A stretch of DNA of 64,000 bases from Syntrophaceae bacterium UBA2280 (GCA_002347685.1 DDWS01000013.1:99343-163342); one strand, 5' to 3'. Positions 52,278 through 61,505 are shown, counted from the stretch's first letter. Notes: generated by a model from the letters alone, not told the origin. A program made the numbers and translations.

Positions 52278-54248
52278 CTACAGTCTGTTCTTGACGATGT
52301 CGTCAACCACTGACGGATCGGCCAGCGTGCTGGTGTCACCCAGGTTACTGACGTCGTTGGCGGCGACTTTCTTCAGAATTCTTCTCATGATCTTGCCTGA
52401 GCGGGTCTTGGGAAGACCATCGGCCCACTGAATCTTGTCGGGCGTTGCGATGGGACCGATAACCGTACGGACATGAGCGATCAGTTCTTTCTTCAGCTCG
52501 TCGGACTTCGTCTCGCCGGTCTTCAGGGTAACATAAGCGTAAATGCCCTGGCCTTTGATGTCGTGCGGCATACCGACCACGGCGGCTTCCGCGACGGCCT
52601 TGTGAGCAACCAGAGCGCTTTCGACTTCAGCGGTGCCCATGCGGTGACCGGACACGTTGATGACGTCGTCGATGCGGCCGGTGATCTGATAGTAACCGTC
52701 TTTATCGCGGCGGCAGCCGTCGCCGGTTACGTAGTAGCCGGGGAACTGTTCGAAGTAGGTTTCCTGGAAACGCTTGGGATCGCCGTAAACACCCCTCATG
52801 ATGCCGGGCCACGGAACTTTGATGCACAGCGCGCCGCTGGCGACGGTATCAGTGAATTCCTTGCCTTCGTCATCGACCAGCACAGGCTGTACGCCGAAGA
52901 AGGGCATGGTCGCCATACCGGGTTTGATGTCGATTGCGCCGGGCAGCGGGGTGATCAGGATGCCGCCGGTTTCTGTCTGCCACCAGGTGTCCACAATGGG
53001 GCATTGGCCGCGGCCGATGACATTATAGTACCAGTTCCAGGCTTCGGGGTTGATCGGCTCGCCGACGGTGCCGAGCGTGCGCAGGCTGGAAAGATCGCAG
53101 CCTTTCACAAACGAGTCGCCTTCTTTGGCAATCGCGCGGATCGCGGTGGGAGCAGTGTAGAAGATGTTGACTTTGTATTTTTCGACCACCTGCCAGAAGC
53201 GGCTGTAGGTCGGATAGTTGGGAACGCCTTCAAACATAACGGACGTGGCGCCGTTGCAGAGCGGTCCATAAACGATGTAGCTGTGACCGGTGACCCAGCC
53301 TAAGTCGGCGGTGCACCAGTAGACATCGCCGTCATGATAATCGAAAACGATCTTGTGGGTGTAGGACGTGTAAACCAGATAGCCGCCTGTGGTGTGCATA
53401 ACACCCTTGGGCTGTCCGGTGGAGCCGGAGGTGTAAAGAATGAACAGGGGATCTTCTGCATCCATCCATTCCGGTTCGCAGTTGGCATCGACTTTGGCCA
53501 TTTCTTCATGGTACCATTTGTCGCGGCCGGCAGTCAGCTCGCACTTGATCTTGTCGCCGACTCTGTTGACCACGATGACGGACTTAATGGAGGGGCAGGA
53601 CTTCAAAGCGTCGTCGGCAATGGCTTTCTGGGGAACAGCCTTGCTGCCGCGGAAGGTGCCGTCGCAAACCACCAGAACCTTGGCATCGCAGTTGACGATT
53701 CTGTCACGGAGTGCATCCGCGCTGAATCCGCCGAAAACGATTCCATGCACCGCACCAATGCGGGCGCAGGCCAGCGCGGCAACCGCAAGCTGCGGAACCA
53801 TCGGCATATAAAGAACAACACGGTCGCCCTTGGTCACGCCATTGGCTTTCAGAACATTAGCGAATTTGCAGACTTCTTCGTGCAGCATTTTGTAGGTGAT
53901 GGCTTTTTCTTCGCCCGGCTCGTTGCCTTCCCACTGAATGGCAACCTGATTGCCGCGTTTTTCGAGGTGTCTGTCGAGGCAGTTGTAAGAAACATTGAGC
54001 TTGGCGCCTTCGAAGAATTTGACATAAATGGGACCTTTTTTAATGTCAAAGTTGTAATCCATGACTTTGTCCCACTTTTTGAACCAGGTCACCTGCTGAT
54101 CGGCGATGTCCGCCCAGAAGGCTTCCGGTTCTTCCACTGAGCGCTTCCAGAGCTTGTCATACGCATCTCTTCCGCTGACCCAGGCTTTCTTTTTTGCCGC
54201 TTCAGGAATCGGATATATTTCCTTTAATTGTACCTTTGCATCCGCCAT
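52278..54248 (-). CDS. acs: acetyl-CoA synthetase (AMP-forming)
   Basis: 656 residues, full length. ATP/AMP motif LFILYTSGSTGQPKGVMHT; then WWQTETGG, YYVTGDGCRRDKDGYYQITGR, and the C-terminal catalytic lysine in LPKTRSGKIMRRIL. AGGAGG precedes the ATG. Forms acetyl-CoA from acetate, CoA and ATP; in syntrophs such enzymes can also run toward acetate and ATP. The acetylatable Lys in the last motif suggests regulation by reversible acetylation as in other Acs, though no acetylase gene is near. Confidence 0.96.
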   Translation of the reverse strand: MADAKVQLKEIYPIPEAAKKKAWVSGRDAYDKLWKRSVEEPEAFWADIADQQVTWFKKWDKVMDYNFDIKKGPIYVKFFEGAKLNVSYNCLDRHLEKRGNQVAIQWEGNEPGEEKAITYKMLHEEVCKFANVLKANGVTKGDRVVLYMPMVPQLAVAALACARIGAVHGIVFGGFSADALRDRIVNCDAKVLVVCDGTFRGSKAVPQKAIADDALKSCPSIKSVIVVNRVGDKIKCELTAGRDKWYHEEMAKVDANCEPEWMDAEDPLFILYTSGSTGQPKGVMHTTGGYLVYTSYTHKIVFDYHDGDVYWCTADLGWVTGHSYIVYGPLCNGATSVMFEGVPNYPTYSRFWQVVEKYKVNIFYTAPTAIRAIAKEGDSFVKGCDLSSLRTLGTVGEPINPEAWNWYYNVIGRGQCPIVDTWWQTETGGILITPLPGAIDIKPGMATMPFFGVQPVLVDDEGKEFTDTVASGALCIKVPWPGIMRGVYGDPKRFQETYFEQFPGYYVTGDGCRRDKDGYYQITGRIDDVINVSGHRMGTAEVESALVAHKAVAEAAVVGMPHDIKGQGIYAYVTLKTGETKSDELKKELIAHVRTVIGPIATPDKIQWADGLPKTRSGKIMRRILKKVAANDVSNLGDTSTLADPSVVDDIVKNRL

Positions 54249-54781
54249 GTTAAGTGTTCCTCCTAAGTTTTAGTTTTTTATATTTTCAAACGTTTACTCA
54301 ACGTCTCACCACCTTGAAAAATCCCACCAGAAACCCTGCTGATCCGTATCACAAATCGGGATTGCGCCTGCAAACACGAGCGCTTTGGTACGCTTAAGGT
54401 GCAAGCAATGAGCAGCTGACTCACTGAAGAGGAAGTGCGCCACTGTTTGTGAGCACTTAAAATAACTTTGACCTTAAGCCGCAAAGCGTGTCGGAGAGCC
54501 CGCCTGCGCCAATTTCTTTTTTAAAAAAACTGCTTGCCCCTGATACGCATCCTGATACGGGGCACGCCAGGAGATGTCATCCTGAAAGCCTTGAATCTCG
54601 CTGAATTTACGAACATGGGGTCATAATTTGACCGCAAGTCAATCTACCCTTGCGCTCTCACCTACCTTAATATGAACCCCGTGTCAAGAATTATTTGGGT
54701 TCGCAAAAGGGCAAAAAAACGCTTTCGGCGCAGAACCGCCAAATAAATATTATGTTAATAATATCAAAAGCATAGTTATCA
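54249..54781. promoter_or_regulatory. long upstream region of acs
   Basis: About 530 bases with no supported gene. It presumably contains the acs promoter. A minus-strand frame at 54278-54484 lacks a ribosome-binding site and domain. A stretch at 54387-54410 has a GG/GC pattern like a sigma-54 site but with the wrong spacing and on the opposite strand. No hairpin with T-tract is visible. Confidence 0.3.
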
Positions 54782-55174
54782 TTATTTTTTACCACATGTC
54801 TTGGTCGCCGTAAATTTTTTTATCCCCTGACGCCTCCGGCGCATCCATCTCACCGTCGCGCACGCCATATCGGGCAGCATCACCGCTTCGGCCACCTGAA
54901 AACTGACCCCTTCGAACGGATTGATCACCTGGCGAACGCCTTGCGACGGGAGGTATAGCTTGTCGCGATCTTCGGCTTTGGTGGTCTCACAGCAAAGGTC
55001 CGACCCGCCGCGCGGCTCGGTCAGGCATTCCGCCGCAAATGATAACAGAAAGCGGCCTGAATCTGTACAAATTTGGCTCTTTATACCGGTAAAAAAACGC
55101 CCTTGACTATTATTCATTATTGTGACCAATGATCCGGCAATGCGAGCGTGTTGTTTTTTTAGAATACAGATCAT
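54782..55174 (-). CDS. hypothetical protein, uncertain
   Basis: A 130-codon frame with no family recognisable to me. The central part ends INPFEGVSFQVAEAVMLPD and the C-terminus is very basic (RWMRRRRQGIKKF). Four cysteines are scattered without pattern. No Shine-Dalgarno is evident before the ATG at 55174 or at an internal ATG around 55117. It fills an otherwise empty kilobase, but the opposite strand has a comparable open frame, so it may not be a gene. Confidence 0.25.
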   Translation of the reverse strand: MICILKKQHARIAGSLVTIMNNSQGRFFTGIKSQICTDSGRFLLSFAAECLTEPRGGSDLCCETTKAEDRDKLYLPSQGVRQVINPFEGVSFQVAEAVMLPDMACATVRWMRRRRQGIKKFTATKTCGKK

Positions 55175-55441
55175 CTTTATTTAATCAATAAGACGCAACC
55201 ACCGGACGCGCTTTTTGTTCTGGTGGTTTTTTGTTCACACCGATGTGCAAACGGTGTTATTGAAAAAGATCATCGCATTGGCGATATCGACAAACCGGGC
55301 AAGTGTATCCGTCCGGCAGGTGAGGCATACAAGCCCATCCCTTCAACCTTCCTTCTCAACCAGGAGCTGGACGGGGGTGAATTTGATGCTTTGTGGGGCC
55401 CCGTCGGGGAATGAAGATTAAAATGATGAAAGGGATAGAAG

Positions 55442-55795
55442 ATGAACAAGAATTTGTATGTCGGCAACCTGTCTTTCAAGGTCACGGATGAAGACCTGAA
55501 GGCAAATTTTTCAGAAGCGGGAGAAGTCGCCACAGCGGCGATCATCAAGGACAAATTCACCGGGCAGTCCAAGGGATTTGGATTCGTCGAGATGAAAACG
55601 GAAGAAGGCGCCACTCAGGCCATTGAGAAATTTCACGGCGGCATGCTCGACGGCAAAGCCATTACCGTGAATGAAGCCAGACCCAAGAAAGAATTCAGCG
55701 CCGGTGGAAACCGCGGCGGTGGAAACCGCAGCGGTGGCGGCGGTGGCTTTGGCAATCGCAGCGGTGGCGGTGGCGGCGGTCGCGGCAGATACTAG
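55442..55795 (+). CDS. RRM-type RNA-binding protein with Gly-rich tail
   Basis: 117 residues. A single RRM: RNP2 LYVGNL at 5-10, RNP1 KGFGFVEM at 44-51, and HGGMLDGKAITVNEARPK at the end of the fold. Residues 86-117 are Gly/Arg/Asn/Ser repeats (GGGNRSGGGGGFGN). This is the cold-responsive small RRM protein known in cyanobacteria and some proteobacteria, probably RNA-chaperone-like. Preceded by a long leader (265 nt from the nearest upstream frame) and followed by a clear terminator, so a monocistronic unit. GGGATAG precedes the ATG. Confidence 0.92.
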   Translation: MNKNLYVGNLSFKVTDEDLKANFSEAGEVATAAIIKDKFTGQSKGFGFVEMKTEEGATQAIEKFHGGMLDGKAITVNEARPKKEFSAGGNRGGGNRSGGGGGFGNRSGGGGGGRGRY

Positions 55796-55822
55796 AACTG
55801 ACCGCACCATCCCATAACAGCT

Positions 55823-55872
55823 AAAAAAGAGCGGAAGGCTGATCCACTCAAACCTTCTGCTCTTTTTTTTAT
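55823..55872 (+). terminator. intrinsic terminator after the RRM protein gene
   Basis: AAAAGAGCGGAAGG (55825-55838) pairs with CCTTCTGCTCTTTT (55853-55866) with one G-T wobble, followed by a T-tract. The A-tract before it lets it also act in the opposite direction. Confidence 0.88.
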
Positions 55873-56244
55873 TTTATTACTCTGGCGGTTAAATACTTCA
55901 ATCATTCATTCTACCCTGTGTGTTGGGTCTGTCCCTCGCTGGCGGGGGATTGAGGGGGTGGATGTTTTCATGTTCCTGCAATTGTTATCCAATTTAAGGT
56001 TCGAAATCCGTCATCCACCTCCGTCGCTTCGTGACATCTGGCATACGCCGGACTGAACCCTCCGCCAGCGGAAGACACGGCAGTGGCAATCACCTCAATA
56101 TTTAGTTGCCGGAGTAATAATGATCGGTTGAAGTGTTGAGATTCATTCCCGCCATGTTGTCCCGGGGCGTTCCGTACAGGGGCAAATCATTTCATTTCGA
56201 CGACGCAAAGCAGACTCCCGGCATATGCCTTTCCGTGGGGAACA
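55873..56244. other. intergenic region with short inverted segments
   Basis: About 370 bases between the terminator and the convergent DapB-like gene. CTCGCTGGCGGGGGATTGA and, about 80 nt on, CTCCGCCAGCGGAAG form a possible long-range inverted pair of 8-9 nt. No gene or stable element could be supported. Confidence 0.3.
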
Positions 56245-57033
56245 CTAATACACGGGAATATTCCTTTTGAACATGTCCACGATGATATTTTCCATCGAGT
56301 ACAGGCCGACGGGGGCGCTCACCATCCATTTCGCCGCAAAAATCGCGCCCTGCCCGAATGCCGCCCTGCTGATGCTTTCATGAACCAGCCGGATGGTCTG
56401 ATTGGGCAGTCCGAAAATGATTTCGTGCCTGCCCACGATTCCTCCCACACGAATGGAGTTGACATGTTTGTCTTTGTCCAGGCACAGAGCGTCCGCGATT
56501 TTAAAGGCGGTGCCGGATACTTCTTTCTTGCCGCGAAAGTGTTCTTCCACGATTTCAATATCCGCGTGAGGTGCAATTTTCTGAAGAATCTGCGAGGCCA
56601 CCAAAAGAAAATTGACACCCAGGGTAATGTTCGGTGAATACAGCACGGCCGTCTTTTCAGCGAGCCGTTTTAAGGCGACCAGATCCTTTTCTTTGTATTT
56701 TGAAATGGCGGAAATGATCCGAATCCCGAAATCAGCGGCAGATGCATAGCATTCATAGGCCCGGGCGCTTGCAAAATCGATGATGATGTCCACAGGATTC
56801 TCCTGAAAAAAAGCGCAAGTCACCTCCTCTGCCGAAAAAATCGGGGCACCGTCCACTTCATGCCCCAAAAGACGGGTGGCATATTTGTGATGATCTTTGT
56901 GCGTGCGCCTGACCACCCACTCCAGACTGAACAGCCTTTCTTTGAAAAACTCATCAGCTATGATCCGGCCTGTTTTACCAAATCCGAAAATCCCTACCCT
57001 GATTTTATTCTGATTTTCATCTTTCTTTTTCAT
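56245..57033 (-). CDS. DapB-like dihydrodipicolinate reductase family protein
   Basis: 262 residues from the ATG at 57033 (GAAGGGG upstream); the frame upstream to 57270 lacks family similarity. Rossmann start KIRVGIFGFGKTGRII, then VDIIIDFASARAYECY (DapB DFT/S region), LYSPNITLGVNFLL (SPN motif), and EEHFRGKKEVSGTAFKIADAL. That last segment matches DapB's E-x-HH-x-x-K-x-D-x-PSGTA, but the second His is Phe and the Pro before SGTA is Val. The His pair and Lys contribute to catalysis in true DapB, so this may be a divergent DapB or a related oxidoreductase of other substrate. Confidence 0.75.
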   Translation of the reverse strand: MKKKDENQNKIRVGIFGFGKTGRIIADEFFKERLFSLEWVVRRTHKDHHKYATRLLGHEVDGAPIFSAEEVTCAFFQENPVDIIIDFASARAYECYASAADFGIRIISAISKYKEKDLVALKRLAEKTAVLYSPNITLGVNFLLVASQILQKIAPHADIEIVEEHFRGKKEVSGTAFKIADALCLDKDKHVNSIRVGGIVGRHEIIFGLPNQTIRLVHESISRAAFGQGAIFAAKWMVSAPVGLYSMENIIVDMFKRNIPVY

Positions 57034-57143
57034 GCGCAAACCCCTTCGATGTCTTTCCTTACGCAAACGATGAATTGTTGCTGTTGAACTTTTGACACAT
57101 TTTTGTAAACGTGAAAGACATACGAGGGATCGGCTATCTTTTT

Positions 57144-57941
57144 TTATGGAAATGTTATTGCGTCTCTCCCCGATGCCTTCCAGACAACCAGACTTGTCCC
57201 TTGAATATTTTTCAACCCAAGTTTCTTTTTGCCTTCGATTTCTTCCAGCGCACGGGTCACGCCCGGCCAAACGCCATAGTCATGCCAGATAATCGTTCCT
57301 GTGTTCTTGATCAGTCGAAACGCTGTTTTCGTATCATTGATGACATACTCATGGGCGTGAGAACCGTCAACGAAAACCAAATCACATTTGCCCTCATATG
57401 GAGTAAAATCAAATTGCGCGGAATCTCCATAAAGCTTCGTGATCCGTTCGACTGCATCGGGAAAACGTTGAGCGTTTTTCAAAAATATTTGACCGGAGCC
57501 TTCCTTTTCAATGAAATGTCTCTCACCCGGCTCCGTCGCAAAAAGCGTTTTATTTTTTGCAGGAAGATCCAGGGTTGCAACACGGCAACCGGGCGCGTTT
57601 AACGCAAGGTTGAAAGTGGTTCTTCCATCGAAGGTTCCAATTTCAAAAATCTGCGAACGGGGGGAAAGATGACGCGCGAACCGGCATAGCACACCCAGTT
57701 CTGAAAAACGCACACCCCCGTCGTTTTTTCGGGATTCCTGAAAACAAATAGGTTTTCTGTGAATAATAGACTTCCATGGCATAACCGGCAAAATTGCCCT
57801 CTGCTCATACACATCTTTTTTATTCCTGAGCACGCGCGAAAAATTACGTACAGCATCCGTTATTAAAGAGACGGGCAGATAGATTTCCGTGGCATGAAAC
57901 CCCTGAAAATATCCGGTATTTTTTTTAAGAAAGATCGCCAT
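57144..57941 (-). CDS. class I SAM methyltransferase (Methyltransf_24)
   Basis: 265 residues. SAM site SQIFEIGTFDGRTTFNLAL, then CRVATLDLPAKN and CDLVFVDGSHAHEYVINDTK with metal-site-like Asp. IIWHDYGVWPGVTRALEEI completes the family pattern. Start codon abuts the stop of the TraR-like gene (TAA directly followed by ATG). Often found in glycan or secondary metabolite loci as sugar O-methyltransferase; substrate open. Confidence 0.82.
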   Translation of the reverse strand: MAIFLKKNTGYFQGFHATEIYLPVSLITDAVRNFSRVLRNKKDVYEQRAILPVMPWKSIIHRKPICFQESRKNDGGVRFSELGVLCRFARHLSPRSQIFEIGTFDGRTTFNLALNAPGCRVATLDLPAKNKTLFATEPGERHFIEKEGSGQIFLKNAQRFPDAVERITKLYGDSAQFDFTPYEGKCDLVFVDGSHAHEYVINDTKTAFRLIKNTGTIIWHDYGVWPGVTRALEEIEGKKKLGLKNIQGTSLVVWKASGRDAITFP

Positions 57942-58283
57942 TTACTTCCTTTTTGCGCACTCCAGGCAGCGCGTACTGGTAGGGTCCGCCTCCAGACGGC
58001 GCAAGTCCATGTCCTCGCCGCAGACAAAACAATAGCCATATTCATCGGATTCGATCCGTCTAAGCGCGCCTTCAACGGCGGATAATTGAGCCTGTCTTCG
58101 TCTGGCGGAAGCAAGCGACATCTGCTGCGCCTGAATCGCATCCACACGCGAAACCCATCCGATGGCTGACTGATCCAGTTCAACAGGTTTTGTCGATTCC
58201 CTGGACAAATCGTCAACTTCCTGAAGCTCCAGTCGAAGCTGAAGCAGTCTTTCTTTCAAGTGTTCTTGTTCTTCCTTGTTCAT
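57942..58283 (-). CDS. TraR/DksA-type zinc-finger protein
   Basis: 113 residues from the ATG at 58283. N-terminal coiled coil (EEQEHLKERLLQLRLELQEV), acidic middle, and C-terminal four-cysteine zinc finger: Cys85/Cys88 in CFVCGE, Cys106/Cys109 in CLECA. The family binds RNA polymerase through the secondary channel and modulates initiation, with or without ppGpp. The tip Asp pair of DksA is not obvious. Weak ribosome-binding site. A TAGGCTG-type sequence (CTGTAGGCTGTT, 58310-58321) lies just upstream. Confidence 0.88.
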   Translation of the reverse strand: MNKEEQEHLKERLLQLRLELQEVDDLSRESTKPVELDQSAIGWVSRVDAIQAQQMSLASARRRQAQLSAVEGALRRIESDEYGYCFVCGEDMDLRRLEADPTSTRCLECAKRK

Positions 58284-58584
58284 ACGTCTATTTAACCGGT
58301 TTCTTCGCCTGTAGGCTGTTTTCAGATACGTTTGAAAAACAAGATGGAACATTTTTCCTGAAAGCAGAACTATAACTATACGTTTTCCGTCTTAATATAT
58401 CTGCATTATTTCATTTATGGATTAGCGCCGGAACTTGCTAAAGCGCGAAGCCTGATACTTAAGGCATCCTGATTAACGCCGACTTCCGGTAAATTTTATA
58501 CAGAAAGTCAGACTGGATGTCAATTTTAAAAGTTCGCCTCATCCCGGTCTGGCTAAATACAAAATCTGGTGATAAAGATAATGT
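58284..58584. promoter_or_regulatory. divergent intergenic region between TraR-like gene and methyltransferase
   Basis: 301 bases between divergent starts. Contains one stray TAGGCTG unit (58310-58321). No promoter boxes assigned with confidence; a plus-strand frame at 58517 is a shadow of the methyltransferase. Confidence 0.3.
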
Positions 58585-59244
58585 ATGCTGCTACTCGAAA
58601 CAACATCGACAAAAGTCGCCGGGCAAATTTGCCCCTTGTGCGAACATCGCGCCAATCCGGTGGAAGCGGATGAGCTCTTTGAGTGCGATACCTGCCGGGG
58701 CATCTTCCGATTCCACGAATTTCATTTGTCGCCCGAGCGGGAAAAGGAAAGGTATCTCGAACATAACAACGACGTGCATGACGCCGGATACCGGCAATTC
58801 GTCTTTCCCATCACGAATGCAATTCTCAAAACTTATGACCGGCAAGCTATCGGTCTGGATTTCGGCGCGGGTACCGGTCCCGTTATTTCCGAAGTGCTTC
58901 AAGAAAAAGGCTATCGTGTTGTGCAATATGACCCGTTCTTTTTTCCTGATAGCCGGCTGCTCAATGCAACCTATGATTACATCGTCTGCTGCGAAGTGAT
59001 CGAACATTTTTCCAATCCCGCAAGGGAATTTGCGTTATTGAAAAGGCTTTTGAAACCCGGCGGCCGATTGTATTGCATGACACATCTTTATGATGAAACC
59101 ATTTCCTTCAGCAACTGGTATTATAAGAAGGATCCGTCGCACGTCTTTTTTTACCGCGCCGAAACCCTGACGTGGATAGCGCAAGCGTTCGGGTATTCAA
59201 GCGTCAATATTCAAAACCGACTGGTCGTATTTCAAAATGACTGA
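58585..59244 (+). CDS. zinc-ribbon class I methyltransferase
   Basis: 219 residues. Two N-terminal CxxC pairs (CPLCEH, CDTCRG) form a probable zinc ribbon. The SAM loop is AIGLDFGAGTGPVISEVL, followed by YRVVQYDPFFFPD and CCEVIEHFSNPAREFALL. Resembles the methyltransferase at 34722 in layout but is shorter. C-terminal AETLTWIAQAFGYSSVNIQ is a conserved family piece. Not clearly linked to neighbours; 114 nt separates it from the thioesterase-like gene. Confidence 0.84.
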   Translation: MLLLETTSTKVAGQICPLCEHRANPVEADELFECDTCRGIFRFHEFHLSPEREKERYLEHNNDVHDAGYRQFVFPITNAILKTYDRQAIGLDFGAGTGPVISEVLQEKGYRVVQYDPFFFPDSRLLNATYDYIVCCEVIEHFSNPAREFALLKRLLKPGGRLYCMTHLYDETISFSNWYYKKDPSHVFFYRAETLTWIAQAFGYSSVNIQNRLVVFQND

Positions 59245-59358
59245 GCATTGCTCAATAGGCCGCCTGCGCAAAACCTATTCAAAAAAACACAGATCGTCTC
59301 GTCGCACACAAGAACGGATCTGTACCCTGTTTCATGCAGCAGTTAAGAAAGGAGCCTT

Positions 59359-60150
59359 ATGTATCTGTTCGATTCCGATACCCGGTTAACCGATTTAAAA
59401 AATTCCCGTTTCGGCTGCGTCATCTCCGATAACTGGTCCGTCAACGGCAATCCCAATGGCGGCTATCTCATGGCAATGATGGCCGGCGCGATGCTGCGTG
59501 CAAGTGATCAGCATAAAACCCCTGTGGTGACCGCGAATTATCTGTCCCGATGCGTCCCGGGCGAGGCGGAAATCCAGGTTTCCGAAATGGCCCGATCGCG
59601 CCAATTTACTCGTTTCGAGGCCAGACTCTTCCAGCAGGGTATAGAGAAAATCCGGGCTTTGGGCACCTTCTTATCCAGCAACGATTCTTGTGTTGTCGAG
59701 CGTTACGAAGCAGGGCCCCCGGAGCTTGCGCACCCCGACAAGTGCGTGCCCGTGCCGCGAATGAATGGATACAGCCTTTTTGATCAACTCGATCTTCGGT
59801 TGGATCCGTCCTGCGCCGGTTGGATGATGGGAGGCCCCTTAGCGGAAATATCACAAAACAAGGGCTATTTATCCTTTCGGGACGGCCGCCCCATCGATCT
59901 TTGCTCCCTTTTTCTGATCATCGACGCCATGCCGCCTGCCGTAATGGCCACTCAGGGCGTGACGGCCTGGGTGCCGACCATTGAGCTTTCCGTCAATATC
60001 CGGAATCTGCCAAAGACCAATCGGCTCAAATGCAGTCTTCGAAGCCGGTTTATGACCTGTGGACTGCTGGAGGCAGACGGAGAAGTCTGGGATGAAGAAG
60101 GCAATCTCGCGGCCATTTCACGCCAGATTGCCCAGTTTAAAAAGTTGTGA
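59359..60150 (+). CDS. TesB-like acyl-CoA thioesterase family protein
   Basis: 263 residues. The hot-dog signature opens CVISDNWSVNGNPNGGYLMAMM and continues with TANYLSRCVPGEAEIQVSEM and RFEARLFQQG. The C-terminal half (VPTIELSVNIRNLP, SRFMTCGLLEADGEVWDEEG) is the second hot-dog repeat, with the Asp in the TesB-type position. Double hot-dog enzymes hydrolyse acyl-CoA. AAAGGAG precedes the ATG. It might work with the beta-oxidation enzymes elsewhere, but no operon link exists here. Confidence 0.82.
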   Translation: MYLFDSDTRLTDLKNSRFGCVISDNWSVNGNPNGGYLMAMMAGAMLRASDQHKTPVVTANYLSRCVPGEAEIQVSEMARSRQFTRFEARLFQQGIEKIRALGTFLSSNDSCVVERYEAGPPELAHPDKCVPVPRMNGYSLFDQLDLRLDPSCAGWMMGGPLAEISQNKGYLSFRDGRPIDLCSLFLIIDAMPPAVMATQGVTAWVPTIELSVNIRNLPKTNRLKCSLRSRFMTCGLLEADGEVWDEEGNLAAISRQIAQFKKL

Positions 60151-60200
60151 GGTTGTGCCCGTCCCGGTCTTGTATCGCCATACCGGGTGGAAGCCGAAAA

Positions 60201-61505
60201 CTACTTGCTGGAATTAATATACTCGGTAATCTTTGACGCGATGGTTTTAACAACGTGCTCGAATTCGTCGACATCCTTGTCCAGAAGCGTCATGCGGAAA
60301 CCCGGCAGCGGCGAGAAAAACGACGTCAGCGGCACCACGCAAATGCCGGTGGCCGCCAGCAGGTAGTAAACAAACCGCTTGTCGTATTCGATGGTGCCTT
60401 TCGTCAGGTCTTCCACATATTTTTTGATCTCCGGCTGTTCAATCTGCAGGTGCTGGCGTTCATTGAGAACCGACTCATTGAAGATGACCGTGTTGTAAAA
60501 CGCGCCGTTGGTCTTGTTGGCAATCAGGAAGGGAACATCCTTCAAAATGCCATAGGCGATCGCGGAGAGCTTTTCGTAGTGATCCGTACGCTGGCGCAGA
60601 TAATTCTTGTATTCCGGATGCTGCATGATCCGGGGGAGCGCCATTTGCGGAAGCGTGGTGGAGCAGACTTCCGACATCTTCTGGTGCAAAATGGTGTTGA
60701 TGAAACGCGCAAAGATCGGGTCCTTGTCCGCGTTATACACTTCCATCCAGCCGCAGCGCGCACCCGGCCATGGGGCTTCTTTGGAGATACTCTTCATGGC
60801 GATCGCGGGGACATCGCCGATAATATCGCCAAGCGGCACGGTTGTTTTTCCGTTATAGACAATGTTGATATACGTTTCATCGGAAATCACAAAAAGGTCG
60901 TTTTCCTTCGCAATCCGCACCACATTCTGGAGCGCTTCGAGAGGATACACAAATCCGGTGGGGTTGTCGGGATTGATGATCAAAATGCCGACAATCGCCT
61001 TGTGGCTTTTGACTTTCTGCTCGAGTTCCCTCAAGTCCGGATGCCAGTTGTTGTAAGGATTCATCCGGTATGTGTTGGACGGAAAGGAGGCATGGAGCAC
61101 TTCCGCCATAAAATGCGTGGAATACGTGGGCTCCGGCATGATCATGCGGGCATCCACCTGGATGGAACTGTAGGCGCGGGCAATCGCGTCGCCCAGCCCG
61201 TTGAAGAAAATGACGTCTTCGGGGGTAATCTGGATTTTGCCCCGCGCATTGACGCCCTCGGCGATAAACGCCCGCGTGCTGTCGATGCCCTTGGTGGGTG
61301 AATACGCGTAGGAGCTATCATCTTTCAAAATATCGATGAGGACCTCTTTCATCCAGTCGGGAATTTTTTCGCCTTTTTGAACCGGGTCGCCGATGTTTTC
61401 CCAGATGATCTTCACGCCGTATTCCTGAAGCTTCTTGGCAATCAGCACGATATTGCGGATCTCGTAGGTCAGCCCGCTGCCGCCGCGGGAAATTTCAAAA
61501 CGCAT
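60201..61505 (-). CDS. class I/II PLP-dependent aminotransferase
   Basis: 434 residues. The PLP lysine lies in KSISKEAPWPGARCGWM; the Asn/Asp/Tyr set is GLGDAIARAYSSI, NPDNPTGFVYP and VISDETYINIVYNG. Fold type I aspartate/alanine/tyrosine aminotransferase group. AAGGAG lies upstream of the ATG with a long spacer. The substrate cannot be fixed: the length and the KIIWENIGDPV start resemble a group present in many anaerobes. Convergent with the thioesterase-like gene. Confidence 0.9.
   Translation of the reverse strand: MRFEISRGGSGLTYEIRNIVLIAKKLQEYGVKIIWENIGDPVQKGEKIPDWMKEVLIDILKDDSSYAYSPTKGIDSTRAFIAEGVNARGKIQITPEDVIFFNGLGDAIARAYSSIQVDARMIMPEPTYSTHFMAEVLHASFPSNTYRMNPYNNWHPDLRELEQKVKSHKAIVGILIINPDNPTGFVYPLEALQNVVRIAKENDLFVISDETYINIVYNGKTTVPLGDIIGDVPAIAMKSISKEAPWPGARCGWMEVYNADKDPIFARFINTILHQKMSEVCSTTLPQMALPRIMQHPEYKNYLRQRTDHYEKLSAIAYGILKDVPFLIANKTNGAFYNTVIFNESVLNERQHLQIEQPEIKKYVEDLTKGTIEYDKRFVYYLLAATGICVVPLTSFFSPLPGFRMTLLDKDVDEFEHVVKTIASKITEYINSSK

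Noticed and set aside
54387..54412. Sigma-54-like GG...GC sequence near the acs upstream region
   Set aside because: The spacing is 12 rather than 10 and it points away from acs; no plus-strand gene follows.
54278..54484. 68-codon minus-strand frame upstream of acs
   Set aside because: No ribosome-binding site, no recognisable domain and mixed composition; probably chance.
55215..55421. 68-codon plus-strand frame in the RRM leader
   Set aside because: Overlaps another frame of similar length in the same region; neither has a good start site, so neither is called as a gene.
60155..60192. Possible hairpin CCCGGT...ACCGGG between the thioesterase-like and aminotransferase genes
   Set aside because: Only six pairs with a 13-nt loop and no T-tract in either direction, so not called as a terminator.
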